DNA of 64,000 bases from Pseudomonas sp. GV071. GTDB lineage: Bacteria > Pseudomonadota > Gammaproteobacteria > Pseudomonadales > Pseudomonadaceae. The stretch lies in NCBI RefSeq assembly GCF_003050835.1, contig NZ_QAOJ01000007.1, positions 186,001 to 250,000 on the forward strand, in the 5' to 3' direction. Below are positions 61,500 to 64,000 of this stretch, piece after piece (position 1 is the stretch's first letter; each line of letters starts with the position of its first letter). The translations under genes and the position numbers were made by a program. The notes beneath the pieces were generated by a model. It saw only the letters and a list, made by a program, of their open reading frames with translations, was not told the DNA's origin and searched no databases.

Positions 61500-62597
61500 T
61501 CAGTCGGCCGCGATCACGCCGCGGCGCACCTGGTCTTCTTCGATGGACTCGAACAGCGCCTTGAAATTGCCCTCGCCGAACCCCTGATTGCCTTTGCGCT
61601 GGATAATTTCGAAGAAGATCGGGCCGATCACCGTGTTGGTGAAAATCTGCAGCAGGATGCCGTCATCACCGGGAGCACCGTCGATCAGCAGGTTGAGTTC
61701 TTTAAGCACCGCGGTCGGCTCGCTGTGACCGGCAACCCGGGTATCGACCTTGGCGTAATAGGTGTCGGGGGTGGTCATGAAATCCACGCCGTTGGCGCGC
61801 AGCTGGCGCACGGTGGCGTAGATGTCGTCGCTGGCCAGGGCGATGTGCTGGATGCCTTCGCCGTGGTACTCGCGGATAAATTCCTCGATCTGCGATTTGT
61901 CGTCGGCCGACTCGTTGATCGGGATGCGGATCTTGCCGCAGGGCGCTGTCATCGCCCGCGACAGCAGGCCAGTGAGCTTGCCTTCGATATCGAAATAACG
62001 GATCTCGCGGAAGTTGGCGATGCGTTCGTAGAAGCCCGACCAGACGTCCATCTGGCCGCGGTTGACGTTATGGGTCAGGTGGTCGATTTCGCTGAGGCCG
62101 ACCGCGTTGTCCTGCGGGGTGCGACCTTCGATGTACTCGAAGTCGACGTCGTAGATGGTCTTGTCGCCGTAGCGATCCACCAGGTACAGCAACGAACCGC
62201 CGATGCCTTCGACGCAGGGGATATTCAGCTCACCGAAATTGGCGTGACTGCCCACCAGCTTGGCGCCCTGCGACTCGACATAAGCCGCGGCCTGGGCGGC
62301 GTTGTGCACGCGGAACGCCATGGCGCAGGCGCTCGGACCATGCTTGAGACCGAACTCGCGGACATGCCCGGTGGGGCTGCCGTTGAGGACAAAATTGATG
62401 TCGTTCTGCTGGAACAGAAACACTTCCTTGGAACGGTGCTTGGCGGTTTCGGTGAAGCCCATGGCTGTGAACAGCTCACGCAGCTGCTGGATGCCTTCGG
62501 GCGTGGGCGCGGTGTATTCGACGAACTCGAAGCCGTCGGTGCCGATGGGGTTATGGGCTTCGATGGGGGTAGGTTTGCGAGCGTGCACGGCGTTCAT
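61500..62597 (-). CDS. hpd: 4-hydroxyphenylpyruvate dioxygenase
   Basis: The 365-residue VOC-fold iron enzyme converts 4-hydroxyphenylpyruvate to homogentisate. Iron ligands are in SEIDHLTHNV, EGIQHIALASDD and FTNTVIGPIFFEIIQRKG. I start at the ATG at 62597 (MNAVHARKPTPIEAHNPIGTDG), with AGGAGG six bases upstream. A long in-frame extension of 78 codons is rejected, as it has no family similarity. It is the first gene of hpd-hmgA-fahA-maiA. Confidence 0.95.
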   Translation of the reverse strand: MNAVHARKPTPIEAHNPIGTDGFEFVEYTAPTPEGIQQLRELFTAMGFTETAKHRSKEVFLFQQNDINFVLNGSPTGHVREFGLKHGPSACAMAFRVHNAAQAAAYVESQGAKLVGSHANFGELNIPCVEGIGGSLLYLVDRYGDKTIYDVDFEYIEGRTPQDNAVGLSEIDHLTHNVNRGQMDVWSGFYERIANFREIRYFDIEGKLTGLLSRAMTAPCGKIRIPINESADDKSQIEEFIREYHGEGIQHIALASDDIYATVRQLRANGVDFMTTPDTYYAKVDTRVAGHSEPTAVLKELNLLIDGAPGDDGILLQIFTNTVIGPIFFEIIQRKGNQGFGEGNFKALFESIEEDQVRRGVIAAD

Positions 62598-62832
62598 TGC
62601 GCCTCCTGGATTGTTGTTATGGGGTGGCCGCTTGGGGCCGCTGCATTCATAACAACCTGTGGGAGCAGGGCTCACAAGGTGGGGGGTTGGCTGGGCTGGG
62701 TGGCTAGCCAGGGTGGGTTGGCAATTAAACGTTACGCCCGCCAAAGCCTGGCGGCGGGGCTGGGAAGACCGTAAAGAAAACCTGCCAGCGCGGCCGGAAT
62801 TCTTGCCACAAACCACCAGCTGACGCATCACC

Positions 62833-62898
62833 TGTAGGAGCGGCTTTAGCCGCGATGCTTTTTAGATCAACAGCATCGCGGCTAAAGCCGCTCCTACA
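62833..62898. repeat. extragenic palindrome overlapping the stop of the GGDEF-EAL gene
   Basis: Perfect 27-base arms (TGTAGGAGCGGCTTTAGCCG start; 62833-62859 and 62872-62898) with a 12-base spacer. It is a GGAGCGGC variant of the local repeat family. The outer TGTAG of the right arm contains the TAG stop codon of the gene at 62894. Confidence 0.92.
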
Positions 62899-64000
62899 AG
62901 GACGCCGCCGGTAAAGGTTCGACATACGCACTCAGGCGCACATCCCGGCCAAACGGCAGCGGCTTGGCAATCGCATACCCCTGGGCGTAATCCACCCCCA
63001 CCTCGGCCAGCGCCTGCATGATCGCCGGGCTTTCGACGAACTCGGCGATGGTCAGTTTGCCCATCACATGGCCGATCTGGTTGATCGACTCGACCATGGC
63101 GCGGTCAATGGGGTCTTCAAGCATGTCTTTGACGAAGCTGCCGTCGATCTTCAGGTAGTCCACCGGCAGGTGCTTGAGGTAGGCGAACGAGGACATACCG
63201 GCTCCGAAGTCATCCAGGGAGAACCGGCAGCCGAGGGTTTTCAGCTCACTGATGAAATGCATGGCGCTGCCCAGGTTGGCGATGGCGCTGGTTTCAGTGA
63301 TTTCGAAACAGACCTGCTGCGGCGGGATATTGAACAGGGCGAACTGTTCGCGCAGAAAACCGAGAAACGCCTGGTCGCCAAAGGTAGGCCCGGACAGGTT
63401 GATGGCACAGGTGGCAATCGGGTCGCTGTCCTGGTTGGCCTGGCGCTGGGCCAATACGCTGAAGGCATGGCTAACCACCCAGCGGTCAATCAACGGCATC
63501 AGGCCATAACGCTCGGCCGCCGGAATAAAGCGGATCGGCGGCACCAGTTGGCCGTCTTCATCGCGCAGGCGCAGCAGCAGTTCCAGGTGCGCACCCGCGC
63601 CCTGCTCGGCCGCCACCGGAGCGATCTGCTGGTAATAAAGGCAGAAGCGTTCTTCCTCCAGCGCGGCATGAATGCGCTGCACCCAAGCCATTTCGCCGAA
63701 GCGGTTAGACATTTCCGAGTCGTCGCTCTGGTACACCTGCACCCGGTTACGGCCCTTTTCCTTGGCCATGTAGCAGGCCATGTCGGCCGAGCGCAGCGCT
63801 TCAGCGAGGGTGATGCGCGACTGCGCCAGGCTGACCAGGCCGATGCTCACGCCAATACTGAAATTGCGCCCGTCCCAAGCAAACTGCAGGTCCTGCACGG
63901 TAATTCGTAACAACTCGGCAATCCGCGCAGCCGGGGCCGCCGGGCAGTTCTCCAGCAAAATGCCGAATTCATCGCCGCCCAGGCGTGCCAGGGTGTCACC
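62894..64000 (-). CDS. GGDEF-EAL domain protein, C-terminal part
   Basis: The last 368 codons are present; the N-terminus lies beyond the right edge. The visible part begins just before an intact GGDEF motif (residues 8-12 here), the active site of diguanylate cyclases. It is followed by the EAL domain of c-di-GMP phosphodiesterases. The EAL motif reads ELL (about 140-142). The other catalytic positions are kept: INLSGP, EITET, DDFGAG, the lysine in LKIDGSF, AEFVES and QGYAIAKP. The protein could have either or both activities. The TAG stop is supplied by the adjoining palindrome. Confidence 0.92.
   Translation of the reverse strand, partial: GDTLARLGGDEFGILLENCPAAPAARIAELLRITVQDLQFAWDGRNFSIGVSIGLVSLAQSRITLAEALRSADMACYMAKEKGRNRVQVYQSDDSEMSNRFGEMAWVQRIHAALEEERFCLYYQQIAPVAAEQGAGAHLELLLRLRDEDGQLVPPIRFIPAAERYGLMPLIDRWVVSHAFSVLAQRQANQDSDPIATCAINLSGPTFGDQAFLGFLREQFALFNIPPQQVCFEITETSAIANLGSAMHFISELKTLGCRFSLDDFGAGMSSFAYLKHLPVDYLKIDGSFVKDMLEDPIDRAMVESINQIGHVMGKLTIAEFVESPAIMQALAEVGVDYAQGYAIAKPLPFGRDVRLSAYVEPLPAASL

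Noticed and set aside
62600..62830. A PhhR box upstream of hpd around TTTACG at about 62768-62773
   Set aside because: Only one half site is convincing; the other half and spacing do not match the TyrR box.
62598..62831. N-terminal extension of Hpd by 78 residues
   Set aside because: A perfect AGGAGG site stands before the ATG at 62597, and the extension has no similarity to the family.

Overview
The window reads as a chromosomal segment of a Pseudomonas (gammaproteobacterium). The protein families, the high GC content, the Pseudomonas-style gene orders (flgBCDE / flgFGHIJKL, aotJQMP-argR, aru/ast operon, phhRABC, alaS-lysC-csrA) and the scattered short palindromic extragenic repeats all point there. 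I cannot name the species. No phage, IS element, CRISPR array, toxin-antitoxin pair or defence locus is visible. I looked for an undescribed system and did not find one at gene level; the unusual signals are regulatory and repeat-based.

Region 1 (1-3.7 kb, minus strand): a pseudaminic acid operon, pseB-pseC-methyltransferase-pseF-pseG, with pseG cut by the window edge. It abuts the flagellar genes, which suggests it supplies the sugar for flagellin glycosylation. Region 2 (3.8-19.9 kb): flagellar rod, hook, ring and hook-associated proteins flgBCDE and flgFGHIJKL (minus), cheV-cheR (minus), then flgA, flgM, flgN and a YcgR/FlgZ-type PilZ protein (plus). Sigma-54-type promoters are visible before flgB, flgF and flgA, and a near-consensus sigma-28 promoter precedes flgM.

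Region 3 (20-31.4 kb): a YcaD-like MFS transporter, a PuuA-like glutamine synthetase, tRNA-Arg(CCT), a fused indolepyruvate ferredoxin oxidoreductase divergent from an Lrp-family regulator, an orphan phnN, amrZ, mgtE, a small exported protein, two identical tRNA-Arg(ACG) genes and tRNA-Ser(GCT). Region 4 (31.4-36.9 kb): csrA, lysC, alaS and a threonine aldolase gene. The csrA leader carries a long perfect hairpin behind an AlgU-like promoter.

Region 5 (37-49.2 kb): arginine uptake and breakdown. The arginine succinyltransferase operon aruC-aruF-aruG-astD-astB-(unknown 95-aa gene)-astE lies downstream of aotJ-aotQ-aotM-aotP-argR. ArgR-like half sites sit at the aru promoter. Region 6 (49.8-51.7 kb): acetyl-CoA synthetase with a tandem palindromic operator candidate. 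Region 7 (52.2-62.6 kb): phenylalanine/tyrosine catabolism, with phhR divergent from phhABC, then arfB, an aromatic amino acid permease gene, maiA, fahA, hmgA and hpd. Together these encode every enzyme from phenylalanine to fumarate plus acetoacetate, using short-type HmgA and FAH proteins. The window ends inside a GGDEF-EAL protein gene.

Extragenic palindromes are confined to about 43-63 kb in my reading. Two of them reach into the 3' end of a gene and supply its TAG stop codon (phhR and the GGDEF-EAL gene).
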